A stretch of DNA of 64,000 nt from positions 434,001 through 498,000 of the forward strand of contig CAVSMF010000001.1 of NCBI GenBank assembly GCA_963728975.1, written 5' to 3'. Within the stretch, counting starts at the first letter, position 1; each line of letters begins with the position of its first letter. This DNA is from DATFCK01 sp963728975. GTDB lineage: Bacteria; Verrucomicrobiota; Verrucomicrobiia; Chthoniobacterales; UBA10450. A program made the translations under genes and the position numbers. The notes below the pieces were generated by a model. That model was not told where the DNA came from. It made no database searches and was given only the letters and a program-made list of their open reading frames with translations. Positions 42,805 through 52,401 of this stretch are shown piece after piece.

Positions 42805-44724
42805 CTAGACGATGCCTTTTCGCAGCATTTCGTGCTTTCCTGCCATCAGTTCCTGGGTCAGATCGTAACCCCGCTTGTCCGCGTTGCGTTTCGTTCCGGA
42901 AAAATGTTGATCGATCCGCATCCGGGCGGAACGGCAAAAATAGTCGGCCAGGGAAAGAATGTCGTCAGTGTTTGCCCCATGGGCAATCTTCGACTGGGCA
43001 AAGGAGCAGGTCGCGCTCATGGCAAATAATTCCGTGGCGATCCCGACAAATCTGGAAAGGAGCAGTTGCTCCCGGTCGAGCTTCGGGCCAAACCGGGCCA
43101 TGGCGTGAAACAATCCGCGGGCCAGCCGTTTGCTCGTCCGGGCCGCGTAATCGACATGGGCCTGCAAGTCGGGATGTAAATTTTCGATTTTCGGCGCGCC
43201 TCCCGGCAACCATTGGCGCGGATACCACCCGGCATAAAATTTACCTGAGGTAAGCACCGCCCTGGCTCGCTCCGACATCGGCAATTGAGTGTTGAAAATC
43301 GCGCCCCCCACTTTCAAATGGGGATCGAGCGCTTCCCGGGCGATGAACAACCGCATGATTTCGCTCGAGCCCTCGAAAATCATGTTGATCCGGCAATCGC
43401 GCAGAAAACGCTCCACCGGGATTGCTTCTTCTCCGCGGCCCGCCAGCGACTGGGCGGTTTCATACCCGCGGCCGCCGCGCACTTGCATCGCTTCATCGGC
43501 ATTTCTCCAGGTGGTCTCAGTCGCCCACAATTTGCACATGGCCGTTTCGATGCGCAGATCGCCGGCCTTTCGATCGACCAGGGCCGAGGTCAGAAACGTC
43601 ATCGCTTCCATGGCGAAGACGTTGCCCGCCATTTCCGCGATCTTACCGGCGATGGCGTAATGTTTGCCGATCGGCACGCCCCATTGCACGCGCTCGGACG
43701 CCCATTTTCGGCAAATCTCCAACAGCCGCTTGGATAAACCGACGCAGGCGGCCGGAATCGTTAGGCGACCGGTGTTCAGAGTGGTCAGGGCCACTTTCAA
43801 CCCGGCGCCTTCTTTCGAGATCATATTGGCGCGGGGGACCCGGACGTTGGTGAATTTCACGATTCCGTTGTAAAGCGCGCGCAACCCCATGAAGTGGCAG
43901 CGATAGGTGATCTCGAGCCCGGGTGAATCGACATCCACGATGAAGGCGGTGATCTGTTTGCGCTCCTTCCCGTTAACGACCTTGGGCGGCGTTCTGGCCA
44001 TGACCACGAGCACGCCGGCCTTGATCAAGTTCGTGCACCAGAGCTTTTCGCCGTTGAGGATGAAGGCCGAGCCGTCTTCGGTCGGTTCAGCCCGCAAACT
44101 CATATTCGCCGGATCGGACCCGGCATTCGTTTCGGTTAGGGCGAATGCGGATATTTCCTTGCGGGCGACGCGAGGGAGATAGCTGGTTTTTTGTTCCTCA
44201 GTTCCGAAAATCAGCAGGGGCTGAGGCACACCGATCGATTGATGGGCGGAAACGAGAGCGGTCACGTTTGCGTCCCAACTGCCCAGTAACATGGCGGCCC
44301 GTCCGTAATTCACCTGGGACAGGCCGAGGCCGCCATATTGCGTGGGAATCTTGACCCCGAACGCGCCCATCGCAAACAGGTCGTCGATGTTCTTCTGCGG
44401 GATCTCACCCGTCCGATCGATCTCATCCGCATCGATATTTTCCCGCAAATACGCTTCCAGCTTTTGCAGAAACGGCTCGCCCGCGGCCCGATCTTCCGCG
44501 CTCTGTTCCGGGTAGGGATGAATCCGCTCAAAATCGTAACGGCCGACGAAAAGGTTGCTGGCAAAACTGCCACGATCGTCCAGTGGATCGCGGGATGCCT
44601 CGGCCAGCTCGAGCGCTTCCCGCTGCCCCTTTGACATTTTGGAGGTGTCGATTACGGAGGCAGTTGGTTTCGCGCTTGTTTCTTGAGCAACCTGTTTTTC
44701 CGGGGCGTCGAGCGGCGATTTCAT
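42805..44724 (-). CDS. long-chain/VLCAD-like acyl-CoA dehydrogenase
   Basis: A 639-residue flavoprotein, longer than short-chain dehydrogenases and with the extended N- and C-terminus of the VLCAD/ACAD9 or FadE-like group. ALTETNAGSDPANMSLRAEP, FNMIFEGSSEIMRLF-type sequence (RINMIFEGSSEIMRLFIARE, catalytic Glu region) and KLWATETTWRNADEAMQVRG (FAD/structure) are present. It would form the alpha,beta double bond in acyl-CoAs. The FadJ-like enzyme lies upstream on the same strand, 119 bp away, so the two are likely an operon. Confidence 0.88.
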   Translation of the reverse strand: MKSPLDAPEKQVAQETSAKPTASVIDTSKMSKGQREALELAEASRDPLDDRGSFASNLFVGRYDFERIHPYPEQSAEDRAAGEPFLQKLEAYLRENIDADEIDRTGEIPQKNIDDLFAMGAFGVKIPTQYGGLGLSQVNYGRAAMLLGSWDANVTALVSAHQSIGVPQPLLIFGTEEQKTSYLPRVARKEISAFALTETNAGSDPANMSLRAEPTEDGSAFILNGEKLWCTNLIKAGVLVVMARTPPKVVNGKERKQITAFIVDVDSPGLEITYRCHFMGLRALYNGIVKFTNVRVPRANMISKEGAGLKVALTTLNTGRLTIPAACVGLSKRLLEICRKWASERVQWGVPIGKHYAIAGKIAEMAGNVFAMEAMTFLTSALVDRKAGDLRIETAMCKLWATETTWRNADEAMQVRGGRGYETAQSLAGRGEEAIPVERFLRDCRINMIFEGSSEIMRLFIAREALDPHLKVGGAIFNTQLPMSERARAVLTSGKFYAGWYPRQWLPGGAPKIENLHPDLQAHVDYAARTSKRLARGLFHAMARFGPKLDREQLLLSRFVGIATELFAMSATCSFAQSKIAHGANTDDILSLADYFCRSARMRIDQHFSGTKRNADKRGYDLTQELMAGKHEMLRKGIV

Positions 44725-44735
44725 ATTACCTTCCT

Positions 44736-44816
44736 GTCATTGCGAGCGAAGCCAAGGAATCCCGCCGCGCCATCACCGGTTTCGCAACGGGATGTCTCGA
44801 CTTCGCTCGACATGAC
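44736..44816. repeat. GTCAT...ATGAC palindromic repeat
   Basis: Starts GTCATTGCGAGCGAAGCCAA, ends TCGACTTCGCTCGACATGAC. Lies between fadJ-like and acyl-CoA dehydrogenase genes. Confidence 0.7.
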
Positions 44817-44843
44817 AGTGGTGAGGCGCCGGAAGCGAGTCGA

Positions 44844-46940
44844 TTACCCTTCATAAAATTTTGTCCCCTCTCGCCCGTGCTTTTGCAAAAGGTCGCAGGG
44901 AGCAAATTTTCCTCCGTGACGTTTTCCCGCTTCCACCATCTTCGCGATTCCAAAATAGTCCGCAAACCGAAGCGGCCCGCCTCGAAAAGGAGCAAACCCG
45001 GTTCCGAGGATCATACCGTAATCGGCGTCTTCGGCCGAATCAACGACCTTCTCTTCCAGGCAACGCGCCGCTTCGTTTACCATGAGATAAATGAGGCGCA
45101 GCGCAATGTTACTTTCGTCCTCCGCGGTGGAGCCCGGCGGAGGCAGAGGATGGCCGCCCGAGTTCTTCCATTTCTCGAGCTCTTCGTTCGGTTTTTGGGA
45201 TTTTCCTTCGTAGCGGTAGAACCCGAGGCCGCTCTTTCGTCCCAGCATCTTGCCATCGCGCAACCATTGCAGGACAGCGGCGGGGTGATCGCGGTCTCCG
45301 TATGCTTTCTCCAGCGTGACCGCGATATCAATGGTCACGTCGACACCAATCTCATCGATCAAACGCAGCGGCCCCATCGGCATGCCCCATTCCGTCAGAG
45401 CCCGATCGATCTTCGCAACCGCGACTCCCGTTTCAAAAAGTTGCGCGGCATCGAGCAGATAGGGAAACAGAACTCGGTTAACCAGGAACCCGGGACTGTC
45501 GCGGACCAGCACCGGCAGTTTCCCAACCTGGCGGGCGAAGGCCAGAGCGCGATCGCGGGTTTCTTCCGAACTTTTCCTGCCCGTAACTACTTCAATAAGT
45601 TTCATCCGGCTCACCGGATTAAAAAAATGCAGCCCGATTACCCGCTCCGGTGAATCGGTTTCCTCCGCCAGCTCGCTTATCGGAAGAGCAGACGTGTTCG
45701 TCGCCAGAACGGCATTCGGGGCCTCGGCCGAGACCTCTCGGAAAATATTCTTTTTGATATCAATCTTTTCCGATGCCGCTTCGATCACCACCTGGACTCC
45801 CCGCATTTCCAGGTGAGCGGTGGAGGCAATGATTCGGGCCCGGCCTTCCTTCGCCTTTTCTTCGGACAATATTCCGCGCTTGACCGCGTCGGCATAGATT
45901 TTGTCGATGCTGGCCAGGCCGCGATCGACAAATTCGTGGCTGACATCCCGGAGAATGACGGTGACGCCGCGAGAACTGAGCCATTGCGCGATCCCCGCTC
46001 CCATTACCCCGGCGCCGATGACCGCGGCGTGCCCGACTTTTTCCGCGGGCGGTTTCGAAGTTCCGCGTTTGTACTTCTCGGCCAGAAAGAAATTGCGAAT
46101 CAAATTCCGGGTCGATTCGGTATTACCCAGCTCGACAATGGCGTCCAACTCGAGGGCGAGGGATTTGTCGGTCGGTAAGGTGAGGCCTTTCTGAATGATT
46201 TCCAAGGCGCGGGCGGGAGCGGTATTCTCATCGGGCCTGGGAGGGGCGAGCTCCTGGGAGGCTGCCGTCCGCGGCGTCGCCGGAGCTCCGCCCTCCTTTT
46301 TGCGCGGCTTGCGTTTTCCCTCGCCTAATTTTTTCCGGGCGGCGTCCAGTAATTGATCCCGGGATGTGACTTCATCTATCATCCCCAGTTCCAAGGCTTC
46401 CTGGCCGGGATAAAGTTTGCCCTTGGTTATCACCTTGGCCGCCCCCTCCGATCCGATCAGGCGCGGCAGACGGGTGCAACCGCCCCAGGCCGGGACCAAT
46501 CCCAGAGTAGCTTCCGGCAACCCAATCCGCGTGGCCGGATCGTTCGAGGCAACGCGCCAATCACACGCGAGAGTAACTTCATACCCTCCCCCGGCGCAGG
46601 CCCCGTGAATCGCCGAGCAAGTCGGGATCTTCAACGCTGCCAGACGATTAAAGATCCGCTGCCCGCGCGCGATGAAATCCCGGAGCTCACCGGTCTGGGC
46701 CTGCCGCAACAGCGTTTTCAAATCCGCCCCCGCGATAAAGATCGATTTCTTCGCCGACGCCAGGATGACGCCGCGCAGGGTTTCGTCGCCTTCAATAAAA
46801 TCGAGATGTTCGCTAAGCTCATCCAAGGTGGCTGCATCGAAGATATTCGCGCCCGATTCGGGCCGGTCGAACAGGAGCAGGCAAACATGATCGTCGGCGA
46901 TTTCTCGCCGAATAATGGGGCTGGCAAGGGCGGCGGGCAT
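44844..46940 (-). CDS. FadJ/FadB-like enoyl-CoA hydratase / 3-hydroxyacyl-CoA dehydrogenase
   Basis: A ~698-residue bifunctional enzyme. Hydratase domain ~1-210: FIAGADLKTL and HGACAGGGYEVTLACDWRVA plus LPEATLGLVPAWGGCTRLPR carry the oxyanion and Glu residues. A linker holds a palindrome-encoded KEGGAPATPRTAASQELAPP. The NAD-binding dehydrogenase follows: AAVIGAGVMGAGIAQWLSSR, VIGLHFFNPVSRMKLIEVV, DSPGFLVNRVLFPYLLDA. ATG 46940 is preferred since it starts MPAALASPIIRREIADDH; an ATG at 46997 is possible. It works with the neighbouring acyl-CoA dehydrogenase in beta-oxidation. Confidence 0.92.
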   Translation of the reverse strand: MPAALASPIIRREIADDHVCLLLFDRPESGANIFDAATLDELSEHLDFIEGDETLRGVILASAKKSIFIAGADLKTLLRQAQTGELRDFIARGQRIFNRLAALKIPTCSAIHGACAGGGYEVTLACDWRVASNDPATRIGLPEATLGLVPAWGGCTRLPRLIGSEGAAKVITKGKLYPGQEALELGMIDEVTSRDQLLDAARKKLGEGKRKPRKKEGGAPATPRTAASQELAPPRPDENTAPARALEIIQKGLTLPTDKSLALELDAIVELGNTESTRNLIRNFFLAEKYKRGTSKPPAEKVGHAAVIGAGVMGAGIAQWLSSRGVTVILRDVSHEFVDRGLASIDKIYADAVKRGILSEEKAKEGRARIIASTAHLEMRGVQVVIEAASEKIDIKKNIFREVSAEAPNAVLATNTSALPISELAEETDSPERVIGLHFFNPVSRMKLIEVVTGRKSSEETRDRALAFARQVGKLPVLVRDSPGFLVNRVLFPYLLDAAQLFETGVAVAKIDRALTEWGMPMGPLRLIDEIGVDVTIDIAVTLEKAYGDRDHPAAVLQWLRDGKMLGRKSGLGFYRYEGKSQKPNEELEKWKNSGGHPLPPPGSTAEDESNIALRLIYLMVNEAARCLEEKVVDSAEDADYGMILGTGFAPFRGGPLRFADYFGIAKMVEAGKRHGGKFAPCDLLQKHGREGTKFYEG
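46240..46296. repeat. in-frame palindromic element C (fadJ linker)
   Basis: 57 bp (19 codons), arms GGAGGGGCGAGCTCC and GGAGCTCCGCCCTCC. Encodes EGGAPATPRTAASQELAPP between the hydratase and dehydrogenase domains. Confidence 0.8.
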
Positions 46941-46999
46941 TCCAACTTTATTTTGACCGGTTTCCAATGAATGCCAAGCACGGAGAGCGGCGTTCATCG

Positions 47000-47025
47000 T
47001 GTAGCAACCGGCCTGTGGCCGGTTT
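47000..47025 (+). repeat. AACCGGCC hairpin repeat, copy 2
   Basis: TGTAGCAACCGGCCTGTGGC CGGTTT; perfect 8-bp stem with a TGT loop. Copies at 17512 (inverted) and 54800. Confidence 0.7.
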
Positions 47026-47063
47026 TCTTCCATTACGTAATTGATCCAACTGCGGTAATGGGA

Positions 47064-47084
47064 GGGACGAGCTTGTCTCGTCCC
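47064..47084. repeat. GGGACGAG hairpin
   Basis: GGGACGAGCTTGTCTCGTCC C: 8-bp perfect stem, five-base loop, in the fadJ-mgtE divergent region. Could be a regulatory or repeat hairpin. Confidence 0.4.
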
Positions 47085-47207
47085 ATAAAGTCTCGCTTGA
47101 AATAAATAATGGGACGCGACAAGCGCGCCCCGGCCGACCCCCAGTCGCGCGTTGCGCTCCCCGACGCTGGATGCTAGAACTCGCGGGGGCTCAGCAAGTG
47201 TGCAGTC

Positions 47208-48605
47208 ATGGTCGGCAAGATTCTCATTCCCGAAATCAAGAGCTTGATCGAAGCGCGGAACTTCACCGCGTTGCGGGAGCTTTTCCGGGAATGGCCTCCG
47301 GCCGACGTCGCGGAAGTGATTCTCGATATGGCAGAGGACGATCGGGTCATCATCTTTCGGGTGTTGCCGGCCGCGCTGGCGGCGGATGTTTTTGAATATC
47401 TCGACGTGGACTCGCAGCAGCAGCTGTTGCGGGCCATGGCCCACGAACAGGTGGTCGGCATCTTGAACGAAATGTCGCCGGACGACCGCACCGCGCTGCT
47501 CGAAGAATTGCCCAGCGCCGCGGCCCGCCAGCTGATCCGGCTGCTGACTCCGGAGGAACGGCGGATAGCCCAGGCGCTTCTGGGTTATCCGGAGGGAAGC
47601 GTCGGCCGGTTGATGACGCCTGACTTTATCGCCGTGAACGAAGGCTGGTCGGTCCAACAGGTCCTCGATTATGTCCGCGAGCACGGCCAGGACAGCGAAA
47701 CCCTGAATGTGATTTATGTCGTCGATGAGCGTGGAAAATTAATCGACGACATTCGGATCCGCGAATTTCTGCTCAAGCCCCTGGATAAGAAGGTAAGCGA
47801 TTTGATGGAGAAAACGTTCGTCTCGCTGAACGTGACCGATTCTCAGGAAGAAGCGCTCAACGTTTTCCGCAAATACGACCGCACGGCCCTGCCGGTGGTC
47901 GATTCCAACGGCGTCGTCGTCGGCATCGTCACCATCGACGACATGCTCGATGTGGCCGAGGAGGAGGCGACCGAGGACATCCAGAAATTTGGCGGCATGG
48001 AAGCCCTGGATGAGCCTTACATGCGGATCTCGCTCTGGCGCATGGTGCGCAAGCGCGCCGGCTGGCTGATTATTCTGTTTCTGGGCGAAATGCTGACCGC
48101 GACAGCCATGGCGAATTACCAGCAGGAACTGGCCAAGGCGTTGGTTTTGGCGCTGTTTCTCCCCCTGATTATTTCCAGCGGCGGAAACTCGGGATCGCAG
48201 GCGTCGACATTGATGATTCGGGCGATGGCGCTGGGGGAAGTGACATTGCGCGACTGGTGGCAGGTCATGCGCCGTGAACTTCAGGCCGGTCTCTTGTTAG
48301 GCCTCATTCTCGGAATCATCGGAATCATTCGAGTCGCTTGCTGGGCGCTGGCCGCCCAACGTTACTTCCACCACCAGCCTTACGGGGAACATTGGCCGCT
48401 GGTCGCCCTAACGGTTGGAATCGCACTGGTTGGGGTCGTCCTTTGGGGCACCCTGTCCGGGTCAATGCTGCCGTTTCTCCTGCGCCGGGTGGGGGCCGAT
48501 CCGGCAACTTCCTCCGCGCCATTTGTGGCCACTCTGGTTGATGTGACCGGGCTGGTGATTTATTTCAGCATCGCCCTGCTCATCATGCGCGGAGCGATGT
48601 TGTAG
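47208..48605 (+). CDS. mgtE: MgtE-type magnesium transporter
   Basis: A 465-residue protein with the MgtE layout: N-domain helical repeat (EILDMAEDDRVIIFRVLPAA region, DDRTALLEELPSAAARQLIR), two CBS motifs (~residues 140-255, DLMEKTFVSLNVTDSQEEAL), a connecting helix, and a C-terminal five-helix membrane domain (FLPLIISSGGNSGSQASTLM with the conserved GGNSGSQ pore motif). MgtE is a Mg2+-gated channel/transporter. No M-box riboswitch is evident upstream. It is transcribed divergently from the fadJ-like gene. Confidence 0.93.
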   Translation: MVGKILIPEIKSLIEARNFTALRELFREWPPADVAEVILDMAEDDRVIIFRVLPAALAADVFEYLDVDSQQQLLRAMAHEQVVGILNEMSPDDRTALLEELPSAAARQLIRLLTPEERRIAQALLGYPEGSVGRLMTPDFIAVNEGWSVQQVLDYVREHGQDSETLNVIYVVDERGKLIDDIRIREFLLKPLDKKVSDLMEKTFVSLNVTDSQEEALNVFRKYDRTALPVVDSNGVVVGIVTIDDMLDVAEEEATEDIQKFGGMEALDEPYMRISLWRMVRKRAGWLIILFLGEMLTATAMANYQQELAKALVLALFLPLIISSGGNSGSQASTLMIRAMALGEVTLRDWWQVMRRELQAGLLLGLILGIIGIIRVACWALAAQRYFHHQPYGEHWPLVALTVGIALVGVVLWGTLSGSMLPFLLRRVGADPATSSAPFVATLVDVTGLVIYFSIALLIMRGAML

Positions 48606-48634
48606 CGATTGCGGCCCCTCGGCAGCCGGAACAA

Positions 48635-49672
48635 TCAGCGCTTTACGTCGACCCAGGCGTTGCGCGCTCGCGAGTCGGCTACGGCCTGGACCACGCGCAT
48701 GTAACCCACGCCTTCCTCGAAATCGGGATGCGGATTAACCCGGCCCTTTGATTTGACCGCCGCCAGGAAATCCTCTTCCACCCGCCATTCCCCTGCCAGT
48801 TCCGGTGCAATCTCGATCGTCTCCAGTTTCTTATCCGCGGCTTTGCCTGCCCGGATGGTCTCATCGGTAAAATCATAGGTCATCGTCCCTTTGTCGCCGT
48901 AAACCTGCAAACGATCGCCCGGAGCCAGGGCGTGAACCCCGCTGAATTCGAGAACGCCTTCCGCCCCATTATCAAAACGACATAGCACCTGGAGCTGGTC
49001 CGGAATGACGACTTCGTAACCTTGCCGCATCGGTTGAAGTATTTTTCCGCGGGCGAACACCCCGCTGATGTTTCCAAACCATCGTTGCAGCACCTCGACG
49101 TAAATGCCGAGAGTGAGAACGTTCAAACCGCTGATTTCAATTTTTTGGCGCCAGTGGGCCGGCTTCTCGGGATTCAAATAGTTGCCGTTGAAGCTCTGCA
49201 ACCGGAGGCTGTGGGGCCGTCCGATGAAGTCCTCAGCCAGAAGTTTCTTGACCAGAAGATCTCCCCGCAATCCATACGGTGGCGGGCAAAGCATGGTCAC
49301 CAGCTCCGGATAGCGCTTTGATGCGGCTAACATCTCTTCGGCCTCGGCCAGATCCATGGCCATGCGAGCCTGGCAAAAAACATGTTTGCCCGCTTCCAGC
49401 GCCGAAATTGTCACGGCCGAATGCATGTAGGGCGGAGTGCCAATCCAGATCACATCCAGATCGGGAACGGCCAGGAGATCGGCCCAATTTCGCATCGGGG
49501 TAGCCTGGGGGAGATTTGCCCGGCAAAATTCCTCCGAACTGTCGTAGGTGGAGTTGGATACCGCGACGATTTCCACATCGGGATGCCGCTTGAGCGCGGG
49601 AAGATGGCGTTGCCGGACAATATTTCCCCCGCCGACAATGCCGACGCGGAGCTTATGGTTATTTCTGTGCAC
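48635..49672 (-). CDS. Gfo/Idh/MocA-family oxidoreductase
   Basis: A 345-residue NAD(P)-dependent protein. KLRVGIVGGGNIVRQRHLPA is the Rossmann fold with the EKP-like segment in EAGKHVFCQARMAMDLAEAE (the usual Lys-Pro pair is Ala-Arg-Met here). The C-terminal alpha/beta domain includes NVLTLGIYVEVLQRW. The family acts on sugars, inositol or related polyols. The altered EKP motif makes substrate and activity uncertain. It converges with mgtE and is divergent from rpmB. Confidence 0.8.
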   Translation of the reverse strand: MHRNNHKLRVGIVGGGNIVRQRHLPALKRHPDVEIVAVSNSTYDSSEEFCRANLPQATPMRNWADLLAVPDLDVIWIGTPPYMHSAVTISALEAGKHVFCQARMAMDLAEAEEMLAASKRYPELVTMLCPPPYGLRGDLLVKKLLAEDFIGRPHSLRLQSFNGNYLNPEKPAHWRQKIEISGLNVLTLGIYVEVLQRWFGNISGVFARGKILQPMRQGYEVVIPDQLQVLCRFDNGAEGVLEFSGVHALAPGDRLQVYGDKGTMTYDFTDETIRAGKAADKKLETIEIAPELAGEWRVEEDFLAAVKSKGRVNPHPDFEEGVGYMRVVQAVADSRARNAWVDVKR

Positions 49673-49815
49673 CGTGGTTTAGATTCTGAAGCTGCCCAAA
49701 CTCAGTCGCCATAGCGTCTTGCGGAAGTTAAGTTTGACCACCTAACCGGCAGGCCGTTCAACATTCGCTTGACCGCGAGCCAGACGCGCGGCACCTTTCG
49801 CGGCTTTTTCATCAT

Positions 49816-50079
49816 ATGTCGAAGATTTGTCGCATCACCGGATCCAGAGCCAGCCGCGGAAGCATCATTCATCGGCGCGGTATGGCCAAGAAAAAGGGCG
49901 GCGTTGGCCGGCACGTGACAAAGAATGTGACCCGAATTTTCGGGCCGAACCTGCACCAGCACCGGATTTGGGTGCCGGAGTTGAAGCGGTTTGTCCGGCT
50001 GCGGGTGACAGCGCGCGGCCTGAAAACGATCAACAAAAACGGGGCATACCGGGCGTTGAAAAAAGCCGGAGCGATCTGA
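49816..50079 (+). CDS. rpmB: 50S ribosomal protein L28
   Basis: An 87-residue L28: MSKICRITGSRASRGSIIHR (G-K-x-R type start), a Lys-rich linker and VPELKRFVRLRVTARGLKTI at the C-terminal half. It binds 23S rRNA. The leader GCGGCTTTTTCATCAT before the ATG is pyrimidine-rich with no Shine-Dalgarno match. It stands alone, facing the frameshifted gene at 50108. Confidence 0.94.
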   Translation: MSKICRITGSRASRGSIIHRRGMAKKKGGVGRHVTKNVTRIFGPNLHQHRIWVPELKRFVRLRVTARGLKTINKNGAYRALKKAGAI

Positions 50080-50107
50080 GAGAGCACCAATACCCAAGCT
50101 CCAATAT

Positions 50108-51615
50108 TCAAGCTTCAGGGGGCGGGATTGCAGGCTTGGTGATTGAAGTTTGGGATTCCTCCGGGGTTTGGAGGTTGGTGCTTGGTGCTTCTTGAACGGC
50201 TTCCGCCGGACTGGTATCCGGCGTCTTATCCGAGGCCGGCGAAGAATTGGGATTCGTTGCTTTCACCCGGGGCAGATCCAGCGACCCGTCATTAAACTCA
50301 ATGACGTAACCTTCGCGGATCAACCAGTGCAGATCGGAAGCGAGCGCGAGTTTACGCGCTTCCAACTCTTCCCCGGCAAATTCCGCGAGCAACTTTTCGG
50401 CAAGATCTTTCCGGTGAATCCGGGAAGAAACGGCAACGGTTTCGACAATCGCTTTCACCTGGGACGAGAGGCTGGTCTCACCGTAAACTGAGCGGCCGCA
50501 CCCGAATGGAAGAGACAAATAACATTCCGCGGCGATGACGAAAGATATAAAGCCCGGCTTCCCGGAATTTCTTCGACAGCTCCTGCATCATGTTGGAAGG
50601 GGAACGTGTTTCCGCCGACCAGGCTTGCTCGATGTGCCGATGCAGGCGCTCGATCGGTCAACTGCCGGCTGGTTAGGCCGTCGATGGTTGTTTCCTCGAT
50701 CTTTTGAACCAGGCCCGCCAGATAATTTTGCCGGAAATGGCGTTCCGCTTCGGCGGCAGTGGGCAAAGCCACCGCCGGCTCGTCCCGGAGCGGAGTAAAC
50801 GTCGTGATCGTGCGCGCCTCCTCCTTCCAGCGCTCGACCACTTCCGGGTCCGTTAGGATTTCAATCTGCCTTTGATATTCCGCGAAATCCAACCGGCGAC
50901 TGAAACGCTGCTCGTAGAGATTCCGCAGCCGTGGCTGATAGGCGTGATGATTGGTCGGGCCCAGCAATGTCCCGCTCAAGCGGCATCGCGCCACACTGGA
51001 AAAATTGCCTTTGAGCGGCTCGGATTGGGTGATGTCGATCCGATAGAATTGTTCCTTGGCTAACCGGAACGCGTTCTCTTCCAGAAGCGCGTTTTTCAGC
51101 GACACCTGGCCCTCCTCCCCCAGCCGGTAGAGCGGCGTCTCCGGATTCGATTTTAGGTAAACGTCGTACCTCTGCGGCCGTTCCAGGAAAAGGCGGGCCA
51201 GAAAGAACAGCGAATAGGCAAGGGCTTCGGATTGGATTTGCGCGACTACATTTTCCAACACCGGCGGCCGGGGCAAAAACCGGACGGTGATCTGCACTGG
51301 CTTCTCCGGCGCCGGGGCTGGTTGCTCCGTTCGAAATCGATCCGGTTTCCGGTCGTTTCCGCGATTTTCTTTTTTCTTCCGGAACGCAGCCCGGCCAGGC
51401 TGCTCCTTGGCCCGGCCCCGCGGGCCTGCCTGAGGCCGCCGCTCGCGGCCATCGCGACCCCGGCCAAAATGACGACCCCGTCCCTGTTCCCGCGGCAATT
51501 CCGGTTCCTCGCCCGCGTAATCAGAATAATCGCGGCCTTGGGCTGTCTCCTTCACCCAGGCCGGCACTAGTTTCAGGTCGAGAAGATCCGTTGGTTCAGG
51601 CAAAGCACTCGACAT
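50108..51615 (-). CDS. conserved hypothetical protein interrupted by two frameshifts
   Basis: The open frame from 51615 (MSSALPEPTDLLDLKLVPAW) has an Arg/Gly-rich low-complexity stretch (~45-110) and a folded region (LARLFLERPQRYDVYLKSNP, LGPTNHHAYQPRLRNLYEQR). Near 50646 the reading moves one frame (LHRHIEQAWSAETRSPSNMM, LYIFRHRRGMLFVSS) and near 50488 again (SVYGETSLSSQVKAIVETVA), ending at 50108. Joining the pieces gives one ~500-residue protein. No catalytic family is recognised. Either errors or decay explain the breaks. Confidence 0.6.
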
Positions 51616-51896
51616 GATGCTCCCATAACCCAAGCGCACCAGAAGTAAAACAGGACATCGTGGTTCGCGGCATCTGTCGGGCCGGGCATCCGGGAACCAT
51701 GGCGGAGCAACCGCTCTGGCTGGCGATCAAGCCTCGAGCCGGGCTGAGCAACCGGCCCGCGGAATTGCTGATCGGTTGTCTTGCCCCCCGAAAAAGCCCG
51801 AAATTGATTGACAAGCCGCCTAATTCATTTACTTGCCATCCTTGCCGGAAGCTGTTTTAAGCTTCCCCCCACCCGACTTAAACAAGACACACTTTT

Positions 51897-52145
51897 ATGG
51901 CCGAAAAATCAATCGAAGAGAAGGTAAAAGACATCATCGTCGAGCAACTGGGCGTCAATCCGGAGCAAGTCACGCCGACCGCGTCCTTCATCGAAGATTT
52001 GGGAGCCGACTCGCTGGACATCGTCGAGTTGGTGATGGCGTTTGAAGAGGAGTTTTCGGTGGAAGTTCCAGATGAGGACGCGGAGAAGCTGCAGACCGTG
52101 GGCGACGTCATCAAATACATCGAGGAACGCGCGAAGCAGCAATAG
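51897..52145 (+). CDS. acpP: acyl carrier protein
   Basis: An 82-residue acidic protein with the phosphopantetheine attachment motif GADSLDIVELVMAFEEEF (Ser in DSL) and a conserved C-terminal helix TVGDVIKYIEERA. It carries acyl chains in fatty acid synthesis. The ATG at 51897 follows CACACTTTT, without a Shine-Dalgarno motif. A TTGACA hexamer at 51808 could be part of its promoter, though no good -10 box is clear. No fab genes flank it, which is less usual. Confidence 0.95.
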   Translation: MAEKSIEEKVKDIIVEQLGVNPEQVTPTASFIEDLGADSLDIVELVMAFEEEFSVEVPDEDAEKLQTVGDVIKYIEERAKQQ

Positions 52146-52279
52146 GCGAAACGGAGATTTGGAGGACGTCCGGATCGGATGCCGGGCAGTCCGATCGTTC
52201 CGGAGCGAGGAGCACCTGGCGCACTTCCAGCGCGGCTATTTGCCTGGATTTTCTGACTTTTCTGCGAATCGGAGGGGAT

Positions 52280-52303
52280 GGAGGGGCGAGCTTTCGCGAG
52301 CCC
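52280..52303. repeat. degenerate GGA palindrome (left arm) upstream of mscS
   Basis: GGAGGGGCGAGCTTTCGCGA GCCC matches the left half of element D at 58526; the right half has decayed. Confidence 0.5.
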
Positions 52304-52401
52304 GCGCCGCCGGGGCCAGCCTCGCAGGATCCCGGCCCGCCGGCGGCTTCCCACCGCTTACCGGTTGCCAAGCGGAATAACATGCCCAGAATTACCCCCC
52401 G

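Noticed and set aside
46941..47684. Long N-terminal extension of the FadJ-like frame
   Set aside because: It runs antisense through mgtE and through an AACCGGCC repeat; the family N-terminus fits ATG 46940.
49702..50097. Minus-strand frame opposite rpmB
   Set aside because: It is the antisense of a ribosomal protein gene.
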